DNA of 64,000 nucleotides. It comes from Rattus norvegicus. Taxonomy: Eukaryota > Chordata > Mammalia > Rodentia > Muridae. This document shows, one piece after another, positions 1 through 11,605 of this stretch. Position 1 is the first letter of the stretch, and each line of letters begins with the position of its first letter. A program made the translations under genes and the position numbers. The stretch lies in contig NC_086036.1 of NCBI RefSeq assembly GCF_036323735.1, forward strand, positions 18,642,064 through 18,706,063, written 5' to 3'. The notes under the pieces are model-generated. The model did not search any database. It worked only from the letters and a program-made list of their open reading frames with translations, and was not told the origin of the DNA.

Positions 1-1652
1 GAGTGACTACACAAATAGGATTCTGCCCTCAAGAAATGATTTATTCTATATATGGCACGGGTTGTGGGGGAGGTAGCCTGGGAACCTTTGTTCTTCCCAG
101 TCTTCTACACAATGAGAAAACGGTGCTCATCTCCAATTGCGCTTTCATACCTTTTGCTCTATGAAGAAACTCAGATGTTTCCATCTGTGCCAAACAGGCT
201 GCCACTAGAAACGAAATGCCAGTTCCTTACCTTGGACTCCCTGCATGCTGGAACCATAGAAAATGTGTCTATATATTTTGTAATTCGATCTTTTACACAG
301 AGCTGGTATATGTGCACAAAAAGTGTTGCACTCTTGTACTAAAAGCCACAACTCATTTTCAACAGTCTTTCCCCTATCCTCACTTTCATTTTCTTCTTCC
401 CTACACCTTCATCATAGGTTGCTAACTTTCTTCCTTTAGCCCCTACTGCCTGCAGGGTGTCATGTCATGGCAACCCATTGTTATCAGCCCTATTGCAGTG
501 AATTGATAGTTGCTTATCCTAACGAATTTACACCTTTGCTAAAAGTCTCTTCAGTAAGCCAATTTTAATGCTTTTAAAAGTGTCTTCTTGAGCACTGTTG
601 CTGCAAGTGTGTATTAGTTCAACAATTATAGAAATAGGATTGGAGGATTTGCAGTTTCTAAAATTAAAACTACCATGTGACATAGCTTGGAAATATATGC
701 AAATGATTTTAAGTCAGCACACCATACAGGAACTCATGCATCTTGTTTATTTCCACACTATTGACAGATCTTGAGTTATGTAATCAACCTAGGTGTGTAT
801 CACTTTAGATGAGTCTTAAGTCACTTTAATATGACAGGGTAGATATGTATAGATTAGAATTTTAGTCAACCATAAAGAATGGAATCTTGGCATTCATTTG
901 AAAAATGCATGGAACCATATGTCTTCACATTAGCTAAAATAAGCCAAACTCATGTAGACATTTTCTTACCCCTGGATCCAAGGGTTCATGTAAATGAATA
1001 CTACCAAATATACAGGTTGACACCTGGAAATCTTATTGGGGTGGCCAAAGAATTAAAGACATGAATAAAAGTTGGCATGCGGTAAGTTATACTTGCTCTG
1101 ATGGAGTACAACTCCTACTCAGGGACCTAAAACCTATGGTCTGTCACAAGAGAAGTTACCTGGGCTTAGAATGAGGTCTCTGTAGGCAAAAGCCATCTGA
1201 GGTTGTAGCTGTCTGTGAAGAGGAAGCCACAGTAGCTAATTTTCCCACATACTAGTCAATTGATTGCAAACACTTATATGTGTATGTGCTGTCAACTTGG
1301 ACAAGAGGAAGTCTTTGTCATTACTCTAAGTTTCACTGAGAGGGGAGTGGCTTTTCTACCTCATGGGTGTGAGGCATTCAGTGTTTGACATAACTATGTC
1401 CATCCCAGCCACCATTCTCTTAGTATTTTATCCCCTCTTCCTTCATTCACTAATGGGTTTCTCAATTCTTTATAATATGTATAATATGTAATACATTCAA
1501 ACATTTCACAGAGTTCCAAGACCACAATGCATCCTTTGAAAGTGTAAGTCAATGTGGCTATTCTCCTTTGCTAGGATGCACAGTTCACAGATGTGAAAAG
1601 GAAATAGAAGACTTGTAGATCAGAGGGGTTCCTGAGTGTTATATCCTCCATT
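1..1652. other. unrecognised, probably unique intergenic sequence
   Basis: AT-rich sequence with only short chance open frames (all under 100 codons, no domain seen). No SINE, LINE, LTR or exon with convincing splice sites was recognised. It ends at the 5' target-site duplication of the following L1. Confidence 0.5.
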
Positions 1653-1666
1653 AAAAGATCAGCTTC
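1653..1666 (+). repeat. 5' target-site duplication of L1-A
   Basis: AAAAGATCAGCTTC is repeated exactly at 8512-8525. The two bases before it make TT/AAAA at 1651-1656, the preferred L1 endonuclease nicking context, so this is a standard target-primed insertion. Confidence 0.95.
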
Positions 1667-2798
1667 GAGACACCGCCGGAACCTGAAAGAAACAGACCGG
1701 ATAAACAGTTCTCTGCACCCAAATCCCGTGGGAGGGAGAGCTAAACCTTCGGAGAGGCAGACAAGCCTGGGAAACCAGAAGAGACTGCTCCCTGCACACA
1801 CATCTCGGACGCCAGAGGAAAAAGTCAAAGACCATCTGGAACCCTGGTGCACTGAAGCTCCCGGAAGGGGCAGCACAGGTCTTCCTGGTTGCTGCCGCTG
1901 CAGAGAGCCCCTGGACAGCACCCCACGAGCGAACCTGAGCCTCGGGACCACAGGTAAGACCAAAATTTCTGCTGCATGAAAGCTGCCTGGTGAGCTTGGG
2001 ACACACGGAAGCAGAATTTCTCTAGGACCGGGCAAGTTCTGTGTTTAGCGGAAGTCCCACACCCGCGGATCCCGGCCCGCAGCAGCTCTCTGCTCCCAGA
2101 CCCGGTGAGAGATAGACCCAACCGCCTGGTCAGGTGGGCACTCCTGAGGCTGCAGAGCGGAAGAGACCACTAACACTGCTCACCCCTGCCCACATCCCTG
2201 GCCCAAGAGGAAACTGTATAAGGCCTCTGGGCTCCCGTGGGGGAGGGCCCATGAGCGGCAGGACCCCTGTGCCTGAGACACCACTGGAACCTGAAAGAAA
2301 CAGACTGGATAAACAGTTCTCTGCACCCAAATCTTGTGGGAGGGAGAGCTAAACCTTCAGAGAGGCAGACAAGCCTGGGAAACCAGAAGAGACTGCTCCC
2401 TGCACACACATCTCGGACGCCAGAGGAAAAAGCCAAAGACTATCTGGAACCCTGGTGCACTGAAGCTCCCGGAAGGGGCGGCACAGGTCTTCCTGGTTGC
2501 TGCCGCTGCAGAGAGCCCGTGGGCAGCACCCCATGAGCGAACTTGAGCCTCAGGACCACAGGTAAGACCAAATTTTCTGCTGCAAGAAAGCTGCCTGGTG
2601 AACTCAAGACACAGGCCCACAGGAACAGCTGAAGACCTGTAGAGAGGAAAAACTACACGCCCGAAAGCAGAACACTCTGTCCCCATAACTGACTGAAAGA
2701 GAGGAAAACAGGTCTACAGCACTCCTGACACACAGGCTTATAGGACAGTCTAGCCACTGTCAGAAATAGCAGAACAAAGTAACACTAGAGATAATCTG
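1667..2798 (+). promoter_or_regulatory. L1-A 5'UTR/promoter: tandem monomers
   Basis: A GC- and CpG-rich block containing one complete monomer (1667-2274) and a second partial one (from 2275). Both start GAGACACC, giving a period of 608 bp. From about 2590 the sequence departs from the monomer and leads as a non-repeated tether to the ORF1 start. Rodent L1 monomers carry the internal Pol II promoter, so this is the inferred transcription control region. Possible splice donors (GGTAAGACC near 1953 and 2561) lie in each monomer. Confidence 0.85.
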
Positions 2799-3872
2799 AT
2801 GGCGAGAGGCAAGCGCAGGAACCCAAGCAACAGAAACCAAGACTACATGGCATCATCGGAGCCCAATTCTCCCACCAAAGCAAACACGGAATATCCAAAC
2901 ACACCAGAAAAGCAAGATCTAGTTTCAAAATCATATTTGATCATGATGCTGGAGGACCTCAAGAAAGACATGAACACACTTAGGGAAGCACAGGAAAACA
3001 TTAATAAACAAGTAAAAGCCTACAGAGAGGAATCGCAAAAATCCCTGAAAGAATTCCAGGAAAACACAAACAAACAGTTGAAGGAATTAAAAATGGAAAT
3101 AGAAGCAATCAAGAAAGAACACATGGAAACAACCCTGGATATAGAAAACCAAAAGAAGAGACAAGGAGCTGTAGATACAAGCTTCACCAACAGAATACAA
3201 GAGATGGAAGAGAGAATCTCAGGAGCAGAAGATTCCATAGAAATCATTGACTCAACTGTCAAAGATAATGTAAAGCAGAAAAAGCTAATGGTCCAAAACA
3301 TACAGGAAATCCAGGACTCAATGAGAAGATCAAACCTAAGGATAATAGATATAGAAGAGAGTGAAGACTCCCAGCTCAAAGGACCAGTAAATATCTTCAA
3401 CAAAATCATAGAAGAAAACTTCCCTAACCTAAAAAAAGAGATACCCATAGACATACAAGAAGCCTACAGAACTCCAAATAGACTGGACCAGAAAAGAAAC
3501 ACCTCCTGTCACATAATTGTCAAAACACCAAACGCACAAAATAAAGAAAGAATATTAAAAGCAGTAAGGGAAAAAGGTCAAGTAACATATGAAGGGAGAC
3601 CTATCAGAATCACACCAGACTTCTCGCCAGAAACTATGAAGGCCAGAAGATCCTGGACTGATGTTATACAGACCCTAAGAGAACACAAATGCCAGCCCAG
3701 GTTACTGTATCCAGCAAAACTCTCAATTAACATTGATGGAGAAACCAAGATATTCCATGACAAAACCAAATTTACACAATATCTTTCTACAAATCCAGCA
3801 CTACAAAGGATAATAAATGGTAAAGCCCAACATAAGGAGGCAACCTATACCCTAGAAGAAGCAAGAAACTAA
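2799..3872 (+). CDS. LINE-1 ORF1p, RNA-binding chaperone (intact)
   Basis: An intact 357-codon frame with its ATG at the normal position after the 5'UTR. ORF1p is the trimeric nucleic-acid-binding chaperone that coats L1 RNA in cytoplasmic particles. The protein has a charged N-terminus (MARGKRRNPS), a long coiled coil rich in E, K, Q and L at roughly residues 45-160, an RRM-like core at about 170-265 (for example LRIIDIEESED), and a basic C-terminal domain ending in TLEEARN. The length matches rodent ORF1p. ORF2 starts 59 bp after the stop. No frameshift or nonsense change is seen. It is a transposon protein, not a host gene. Confidence 0.95.
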   Translation: MARGKRRNPSNRNQDYMASSEPNSPTKANTEYPNTPEKQDLVSKSYLIMMLEDLKKDMNTLREAQENINKQVKAYREESQKSLKEFQENTNKQLKELKMEIEAIKKEHMETTLDIENQKKRQGAVDTSFTNRIQEMEERISGAEDSIEIIDSTVKDNVKQKKLMVQNIQEIQDSMRRSNLRIIDIEESEDSQLKGPVNIFNKIIEENFPNLKKEIPIDIQEAYRTPNRLDQKRNTSCHIIVKTPNAQNKERILKAVREKGQVTYEGRPIRITPDFSPETMKARRSWTDVIQTLREHKCQPRLLYPAKLSINIDGETKIFHDKTKFTQYLSTNPALQRIINGKAQHKEATYTLEEARN

Positions 3873-3931
3873 TCGTCTTGGCAACAAAACAAAGAGAATG
3901 AAAGCACACAAACATAACCTTACATCCAAAT

Positions 3932-6900
3932 ATGAATATAAAGGGAAACAATAATCACTATTCCTTAATATCTCTCAATATCAATGGCCTCAACTCCCCA
4001 ATAAAAAGACATAGATTAACAAACTGGATACGCAACGAGGACCCTGCATTCTGCTGCCTACAGGAAACACACCTCAGAGACAAAGACAGACACTACCTCA
4101 GAGTGAAAGGCTGGAAAACAACTTTCCAAGCAAATGGTCAGAAGAAGCAAGCTGGAGTAGCCATTCTAATATCAAATAAAATCAATTTCCAACTAAAAGT
4201 CATCAAAAAAGATAAGGAAGGACACTTCATATTCATCAAAGGAAAAATCCACCAAGATGAACTCTCAATCCTAAATATCTATGCCCCAAATACAAGGGCA
4301 CCTACATACGTAAAAGAAACCTTACTAAAGCTCAAAACACACATTGCACCTCACACAATAATAGTGGGAGATTTCAACACCCCACTCTCATCAATGGACA
4401 GATCATGGAAACAGAAATTAAACAGTGATGTCGACAGACTAAGAGAAGTCATGAGCCAAATGGACTTAACGGATATTTATAGAACATTCTATCCTAAAGC
4501 AAAAGGATATACCTTCTTCTCAGCTCCTCATGGTACTTTCTCCAAAATTGACCATAAAATTGGTCAAAAAACGGGCCTCAACAGGTACAGAAAGATAGAA
4601 ATAATCCCATGCGTGCTATCGGACCACCACGGCCTAAAACTGGTCTTCAATAACAATAAGGGAAGAATGCCCACATATACGTGGAAATTGAACAATGCTC
4701 TACTCAATGATAACCTGGTCAAGGAAGAAATAAAGAAAGAAATTAAAAACTTTTTAGAATTTAATGAAAATGAAGATACAACATACCCAAACTTATGGGA
4801 CACAATGAGAGCTGTGCTAAGAGGAAAACTCATAGCGCTGAGTGCCTGCAGAAAGAAACAGGAAAGAGCATATGTCAGCAGCTTGACAGCACACCTAAAA
4901 GCTCTACAGCAAAAAGAAGCAAATACACCCAGGAGGAGTAGAAGGCAGGAAATAATCAAACTCAGAGCTGAAATCAACCAAGTAGAAACAAAAAGGACCA
5001 TAGAAAGAATCAACGGAACCAAAAGTTGGTTCTTTGAGAAAATCAACAAGATAGATAAACCCTTAGCCAGACTAACGAGAGGACACAGAAAGTGCGTCCA
5101 AATTAACAAAATCAGAAATGAAAAGGGAGACATAACTACAGATTCAGAGGAAATTCAAAAAATCATCAGATCTTACTATAAAAACCTATATTCAACAAAA
5201 TTTGAAAATCTTCAGGAAATGGACAATTTCCTAGACAGATACCATGTATCGAAGTTAAATCAGGAACACATAAACCAGTTAAACAACCCCATAACTCCTA
5301 AGGAAATAGAAGCAGTCATTAAAGGTCTCCCAACCAAAAAGAGCCCAGGTCCAGACGGGTTTAGTGCAGAATTCTATCAAACCTTCATAGAAGACCTCAT
5401 ACCAATATTATCCAAACTATTCCACAAAATTGAAACAGATGGAGCCCTACCGAATTCCTTCTACGAAGCCACAATTACTCTTATACCTAAACCACACAAA
5501 GACACAACAAAGAAAGAGAACTTCAGACCAATTTCCCTTATGAATATCGACGCAAAAATACTCAATAAAATTCTGGCAAACCGAATTCAAGAGCACATCA
5601 AAACAATCATCCACCATGATCAAGTAGGCTTCATCCCAGGCATGCAGGGATGGTTTAATATACGGAAAACCATCAACGTGATCCATTATATAAACAAACT
5701 GAAAGAACAGAACCACATGATCATTTCATTAGATGCTGAGAATGCATTTGACAAAATTCAACACCCCTTCATGATAAAAGTCCTGGAAAGAATAGGAATT
5801 CAAGGCCCATACCTAAACATAGTAAAAGCCGTATACAGCAAACAAGTTGCTAACATTAAACTAAATGGAGAGAAACTTGAAGCAATCCCACTAAAATCAG
5901 GGACTAGACAAGGCTGCCCACTCTCTCCCTACTTATTCAATATAGTTCTTGAAGTTCTAGCCAGAGCAATCAGACAACAAAAGGAGATCAAGGGGATACA
6001 GATCAGAAAAGAAGAGGTCAAAATATCACTATTTGCAGATGACATGATAGTATATTTAAGTGATCCCAAAAGTTCCACCAGAGAACTACTAAAGCTGATA
6101 AACAACTTCAGCAAAGTGGCTGGGTATAAAATTAACTCAAATAAATCAGTTGCCTTCCTCTATACAAAAGAGAAACAAGCCGAGAAAGAAATTAGGGAAA
6201 CGACACCCTTCATAACAGACCCAAATAATATAAAGTACCTCGGTGTGACTTTAACAAGCAAGTAAAAGATCTGTACAATAAGAACTTCAAGACACTGAGG
6301 AAAGAAATTGAAGAAGACCTCAGAAGATGGAAAGATCTCCCATGCTCATGGATTGGCAGGATTAATATAGTAAAAATGGCCATTTTACCAAAAGCAATCT
6401 ACAGATTCAATGCAATCCCCATCAAAATACCAATCCAATTCTTCAAAGAGTTAGACAGAACAATTTGCAAATTCCTCTGGAATAACAAAAAACCCAGGAT
6501 AGCTAAAGCTATCCTCAACAATAAAAGGACTTCAGGGGGAATCACTATCCCTGAACTCAAGCAGTATTACAGAGCAATAGTGATAAAAACTGCATGGTAT
6601 TGGTACAGAGACAGACAGGTAGACCAATGGAATAGAATTGAAGACCCAGAAATGAACCCACACACCTATGGTCACTTGATTTTTGACAAAGGAGCCAAAA
6701 CCATCCAATGGAAAAAAGATAGCATTTTCAGCAAATGGTGCTGGTTCAACTGGAGGGCAACATGTAGAAGAATGCAGATCGGTCCATGCTTATCACCCTG
6801 TACAAAGCTTAAGTCCAAGTGGATCAAGGACCTCCACATCAAACCAGACACACTCAAACTAATAGAAGAAAAACTAGGGAAACATCTGGATCACATGGGC

Positions 6901-7757
6901 ACTGGAAAAAATTTCCTGAACAAAACACCAATGGCTTATGCTCTAAGATCAAGTATCGACAAATGGGATCTCATAAAACTGCAAAGCTTCTGTAAGGCAA
7001 AGGACACTGTGGTTAGGACAAAACGGCAACCAACAGATTGGGAAAAGATCTTTACCAATCCTACAACAGATAGAGGCCTTATATCCAAAATATACAAAGA
7101 ACTCAAGAAGTTAGACCGCAGGGAAACAAATAACCCTATTAAAAAATGGGGTTCAGAGCTAAACAAAGAATTCACAGCTGAGGAATGCCGAATGGCTGAG
7201 AAACACCTAAAGAAACGTTCAACATCTTTAGTCATAAGGGAAATGCAAATCAAAACAACCCTGAGATTTCACCTCACACCAGTGAGAATGGCTAAGATCA
7301 AAACTCAGGTGACAGCAGATGCTGGCGAGGATGTGGAGAAAGAGGAACACTCCTCCATTGTTGGTGGGATTGCAGACTGGTAAAACCATTCTGGAAATCA
7401 GTCTGGAGGTTCCTCAGAAAATTGGACATTGAACTGCCTGAGGATCCAGCTATACCTCTCTTGGGCATATACCCAAAAGATGCCTCAACATATAAAAGAG
7501 ACACGTGCTCCACTATGTTCATCGCAGCCTTATTTATAATAGCCAGAAACTGGAAAGAACCCAGATGCCCTTCAACAGAGGAATGGATACAGAAAATGTG
7601 GTACATCTACACAATGGAATATTACTCAGCTATCAAAAACAACGAGTTTATGAAATTCGTAGGCAAATGGTTGGAACTGGAAAATATCATCCTGAGTGAG
7701 CTAACCCAATCACAGAAAGACATATATGGTATGCATTCATTGATAAGTGGCTATTAG
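3932..7757 (+). pseudogene. LINE-1 ORF2 (endonuclease-reverse transcriptase) with two frameshifts
   Basis: ORF2p nicks target DNA and reverse-transcribes L1 RNA. From ATG 3932 the frame runs 777 codons to a TAA at 6263-6265. It covers the AP-like endonuclease (CCLQETHL, VGDFNTPLS, SDHHGLKL in the first 240 residues) and the RT with its catalytic FADD at about residue 701 (6032-6043). Compared with the copy at 34-37 kb, one C is missing near 6255 and one A from an A-run at 7300-7303. The reading continues in the next frame from 6266 to about 7300 (thumb and linker), then in a third frame to the TAG at 7757, including the cysteine-rich C-terminal motif. The total of 3826 bp plus the two lost bases fits 1275 codons, the usual ORF2 length. 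Confidence 0.95.
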
Positions 7758-8484
7758 CCCAAATGCTTGAATTACCCTAGATCCCTAGAACAAACGAAAC
7801 TCAAGACGGATGATCAAAATGTGAATGCTTCACTCCTTCTTTAAATGAGGAAAAAGAATACCCTTGGCAGGGAAGGGAGAGGCAAAGATTAAAACAGAGA
7901 CTTAAGGAACACCCATTTAGAGCCTGCCCCACATGTGGCCCATACATATACAGCCACCCAATTAGACAAGATGGATGAAGCAAAGAAGTGCAGACCGACA
8001 GGAGCCGGATGTAGATCGCTCCTGAGAGACACAGCCAGAATACAGCAAATATAGAGGCGAATGCCAGCAGCAAACCACTGAACTGAGAATAGGTCCCCTA
8101 TTGAAGGAATCAGAGAAAGAACTGGAAGAGCTTGAAGGGGCTCGAGACCCCAAAAGTACAACAATGCCAAGCAACCAGAGCTTCCAGGGACTAAGCCACT
8201 ACCTAAAGAGTATACATGGACTGACCCTGGACTCTGACCCCATAGGTAGCAATGAATATCCTAGTAAGAGCACCAGTGGAAGGGGAAGCCCTGGGTCCTG
8301 CTAAGACTGAACCCCCAGTGAACTAGTCTATGGGGGGAGGGCGGCAATGGGGGGAGGGTTGGGAGGGGAACACCCATAAGGAAGGGGAGGGGGGAGGGGG
8401 ATGTTTGCCCGGAAACTGGGAAAGGGAATAACACTCGAAATGTATATAAGAAATACTCAAGTTAATAAAAAAAAAAAAAAAAAA
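7758..8484 (+). other. L1-A 3'UTR with G-rich tract and first poly(A)
   Basis: Non-coding 3'UTR. Positions 8331-8401 hold repeated runs of four to six G separated by A or short linkers, the conserved L1 polypurine tract able to form G-quadruplexes. It ends with the usual rat L1 3' terminus (AAGTTAATAAA) and an A run to 8484. Short open frames inside it are not genes. Confidence 0.85.
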
Positions 8485-8511
8485 GAATGTGACACGGAAA
8501 AAAAAAAAAAA
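8485..8511 (+). other. 13-nt 3' transduction plus second poly(A) tail
   Basis: After the element's own A run comes GAATGTGACACGG (8485-8497), then a second A tract running into the duplication at 8512. Because the target-site duplication lies beyond the second tract, the 13 nt were part of the inserted RNA. This is the hallmark of read-through past the source element's poly(A) signal. Confidence 0.85.
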
Positions 8512-8525
8512 AAAAGATCAGCTTC
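8512..8525 (+). repeat. 3' target-site duplication of L1-A
   Basis: Exact 14-bp copy of 1653-1666. The left boundary is blurred by the adjoining A tract. Confidence 0.95.
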
Positions 8526-9832
8526 AGCGCCATGATGCTATCTGCTTACTAAAACTTAAGATTCTACGATGTGGAATAATCATTATACAACTCTAAAGGA
8601 AACGATGTCTTTTCTTCTGTATCCTTTTTATTTAATATATTCCTTTCAAACCAGGAGGAAATGAAATTAAAAACAAATATAAATTTACAGAAAGATTTCT
8701 GTAAATACAGATTTCACAGAAGGAAGGGCAAAAGAAAAGTGTTTTCCAGGTCACATTTTTATGATTGACTTTTCTTTTTGCAAATGTGCTTCATTTTAAT
8801 GGAGTAGAGCCTAGATGCTCACTGCCCCATACTTCTATTAGGACGTCCATGACTCCCCCATACTTTCTCTTTCCTCTCTTGCCTCTGCATCTATGCCTTT
8901 GCCACCTTACCTGTGCCATCATGAGTGGTGGGAGTTTGGAGCAGTCTCGTACCTTCCATTTCCTTCTATCTTTTACTGCAAGTTCCCAGGTTGTCAGAGA
9001 AAGGACAGAAAGTCTGAAATTTAAAAAGAACATCTTCAAGGTATGGCTGAGACACATCTCCATAATAGCCCTGTGAGTGACAGGCAGCAGAGTCTGTGTC
9101 TTTTAAAGCAGCAGGCATCAAGGTCTATAACCACATTTTTCTAGAGGCTGAACTCAGCCCCATGCTGGCCACAGTAAAGTGCTCATAAATAACAGGATCA
9201 CAGGAAATTGGAAAATGATGACTACACAAATACAAGAGGAATTTTTATGTTTTCCAAAACCCAAACGGCATTGACAGTTCGTCTCTCCTTGGCCATAAGT
9301 CACTATTCCTTAGGGAGCTATTAGAAATTTGTGAGGGGGTAGGAAAAATCATATTTGGAGAAGGGCAAGTCTCACAGCCCAGGCTAAAATGGTGTAATTT
9401 GCTTTAGGCTCTCCATATGTCATTTTTAGTACTCCTCTTATATGCCACCAATGCACTAATTCGCTCTCTGGTATTTGTCAAAGCAGGTAATAAGGTGAAT
9501 TCCCACTATGATACAATAACTAATTAATGTTCCAAGTTACCATGCAAGGGTTAATTATTTAAAAGCCAGCTTAATAAAACAAATGCATTTTCAATTTACA
9601 TTTCAAGCAACTACAAGGAGCAAAGCAATACACTTTGGGGAGGAAAGAAATGCTTTCTGTAAGATAGTGTATCTGACATCATCAAGTCAGAAACTTTTGT
9701 CACAGGATATGAAGCTGATGTAGCATTTGGGTGGCAAAATGTTTTGCTGTCTCTGTATGAAATCACAGTACTCCTTTGAGATTCAAACCTAGTCTAGTAA
9801 TGATGAGAGAAGTAGTAACATTAAAATGAAAA
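8526..9832. other. unrecognised intergenic sequence
   Basis: Ordinary composition with no long frame. A 103-codon plus-strand frame at 8765-9076 overlaps a 90-codon minus frame and shows no recognisable protein family. No repeat was identified. Confidence 0.4.
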
Positions 9833-9930
9833 TTAAAGAAAGAGTTAGGAAGGCAGAAAGGAAGGAAAAACAATCAGATGGAAAGACAGAAAGACAAAAA
9901 GACAGAAAGACAGAAACAAAGAAACTCAAC
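9833..9930 (+). repeat. purine-rich simple repeat (GAAAGACA-like)
   Basis: Imperfect tandem AAAG, GGAAGG and GAAAGACA units, nearly all purine on the plus strand. Confidence 0.75.
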
Positions 9931-11361
9931 CCCTTTAAAATCTAATGAAAATATGCATAGTTAGTTACAATGCCTAGACTAGATTGAATTTTTCTCTCCC
10001 CTTTCACTCATATTAATTGGATAATTTGCATAGCATATCACAGGTCAGTACAAATATTTGAAAATCAAGATCGGTGAAATTGTTTTTGAATTGAGCATTT
10101 TATTTATTGAAATAGGTTTTCAGAATCCCTTGCATAATAAAAATGTTCACCTATGGATCTTATGGGTGATTTTTGTTGAACTTGGAAACATAGAATCAAA
10201 GACAGTATAAATATGCATCCTGTGTGACAATCAAAAAATCCTTACTCAGTGTGAGTTTGAGCTCATTTAGGAAGGACTACGATACTCAGGACATTATAGA
10301 GTAGTGACGTATTTATAGGGAGGTGCACTCTATGAAGCACATGCAACACAACAAACCCAGTCAAACACCTCCAACTCTGCTATCTTATTCCTGTCTGTTC
10401 TGGTGTCATAGCATTTTCTAAAATGAAATAACCAAAATGTAGTATCATAATATGTTTTCCTTTCTTATAGCTTTCATTCAGTCTCTATATGAGCTTCATT
10501 TATCTAGATATATGTTTAATGGTACATTTTATATTAGAGTTTTTATTACTTTGTCTTAAGTGCCCTTATGGCAAACCCTTTTATTCCATGTGCAGACTTT
10601 ACCATTTTTAGTAGCCCTTATCATGTAAAATGTACACTAAGCACAAATGGATATAAAATGAATGAATGAATGAATGAATGAATGAATGTAGTAATGAAAA
10701 TATATAGGTATTAATATACACATAAGGAAGGGGAATAGAATACTTATCTTAAAAGCTAAGACCAATTTAAGGCATCCAGTGTAAAGCCGTGACTATTAAA
10801 AATACTGGAGTTCCTTTGTTCTGAAGAGAATCAGAAAGGGTTAACCTTAGTCAAATATACTTATTTTTAAATTTTGAAACAAAATGAGAGTAGTCATGTG
10901 TGACTAATTCAGAGTGATATTTTAAGGATTAAAAGTATTCATTAATAAAGGGGAAAGACTTTCTTGCATGAGAATGAATTCATGCACTTTCCTGAGGAAT
11001 GGAGCCTGCCTCTGGAACAGGGCTCAGTGTATTGATTTGCTTAGAGTCTGATGCTGCTTGAAGCTGGATAATGGCATTGTATTCAAGCCCACATATTCTG
11101 AAAATTACAAAGGAACTAGAAATTATCTTCCTCAGAGAGATGGGACTTAAAAGGAAATTCATCTTAGACAGAATCCATGAGTAAATTTAAACATGAACCC
11201 ATGAGTTGTATATCTCTTGCACAGAAAGCATCTTCCATTTCAAGCCACATAGGCTCTGTAAGGTGGTTGAAATTCTACCATTAAAGCTCAATTCTTTTGA
11301 ATTCGAGAGCTAAAATCCCTTTAGACTCCCCTAGGAGGTGTTACACATTAAAGCATAATCA
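9931..11361. other. unrecognised AT-rich intergenic sequence
   Basis: No gene or interspersed repeat recognised apart from the (AATG)n array listed separately. A 60-codon minus frame at 10980-11162 has no supporting feature. Confidence 0.4.
10657..10688 (+). repeat. (AATG)8 microsatellite
   Basis: Eight uninterrupted AATG units. Confidence 0.95.
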
Positions 11362-11605
11362 TTTAATAAAATGATGGTTGCTAACATTTATTGAGGGCTT
11401 AAGATGTGCAAGACACTCTTCTAAGTATTAGTGTTATCTGCTTTAATCCTTACAGTAACCCGATGAGTAGGTAATGCCACCATTCTACAGTGTAGATAAG
11501 AGAACAGGGATTTCGTGTATTTAAGTTACTGTCACAGCTGGTACTGATGACCAAGGTCTGAGTCCTGACGTGTTATCACTTAAATACCTGCACTGACATA
11601 ATGAC
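11362..11605 (-). mobile_element. MIR SINE (ancient, tRNA-derived), minus orientation
   Basis: The plus strand reads as the reverse complement of MIR: ACATTTATTGAGGGCTTA, then a variant of GTGCCAGGCACT, CTTTAATCCTTACAGTAACC, a CATTTTACAGATGAG-like segment, and a TCACACAGCTAGT-like end near 11535. MIRs amplified before the placental radiation, so this piece is an old anchor of the locus, unlike the rat-specific elements around it. The call is by eye; boundaries are uncertain by about 20 bp. Confidence 0.8.

Larger units (their letters stand above)
1667..8511 (+). mobile_element. full-length young rat LINE-1 (L1Rn type), copy L1-A
   Basis: A 6.85-kb plus-strand LINE-1 with all parts in order: monomer-type 5'UTR (1667-2798), intact ORF1 (2799-3872), ORF2 (3932-7757) interrupted by two one-base deletions, a 3'UTR with a G-rich polypurine tract, and a doubled poly(A) end. 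Perfect 14-bp duplications flank it. Its sequence is close to the second young copy at 32.9 kb, with only scattered substitutions and small indels, so both are recent. Apart from the two frameshifts it would be coding-competent. Single-base deletions are also a typical sequencing error, so activity cannot be excluded from this read alone. Confidence 0.97.

Noticed and set aside
1667..2600. CpG-rich block as a host CpG-island promoter
   Set aside because: It is the repeated L1 5'UTR monomer, also present at 32.9-34.0 kb.
3020..3454. 144-codon minus frame and similar antisense frames inside L1 ORF1/ORF2
   Set aside because: Shadows of the A-rich L1 coding strand, which lacks antisense stops; no independent support.
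8331..8401. G-rich tract as telomeric or regulatory G-quadruplex of a host gene
   Set aside because: It is the conserved polypurine tract of the L1 3'UTR and recurs at 37587-37658 and, reversed, at 57075-57150.
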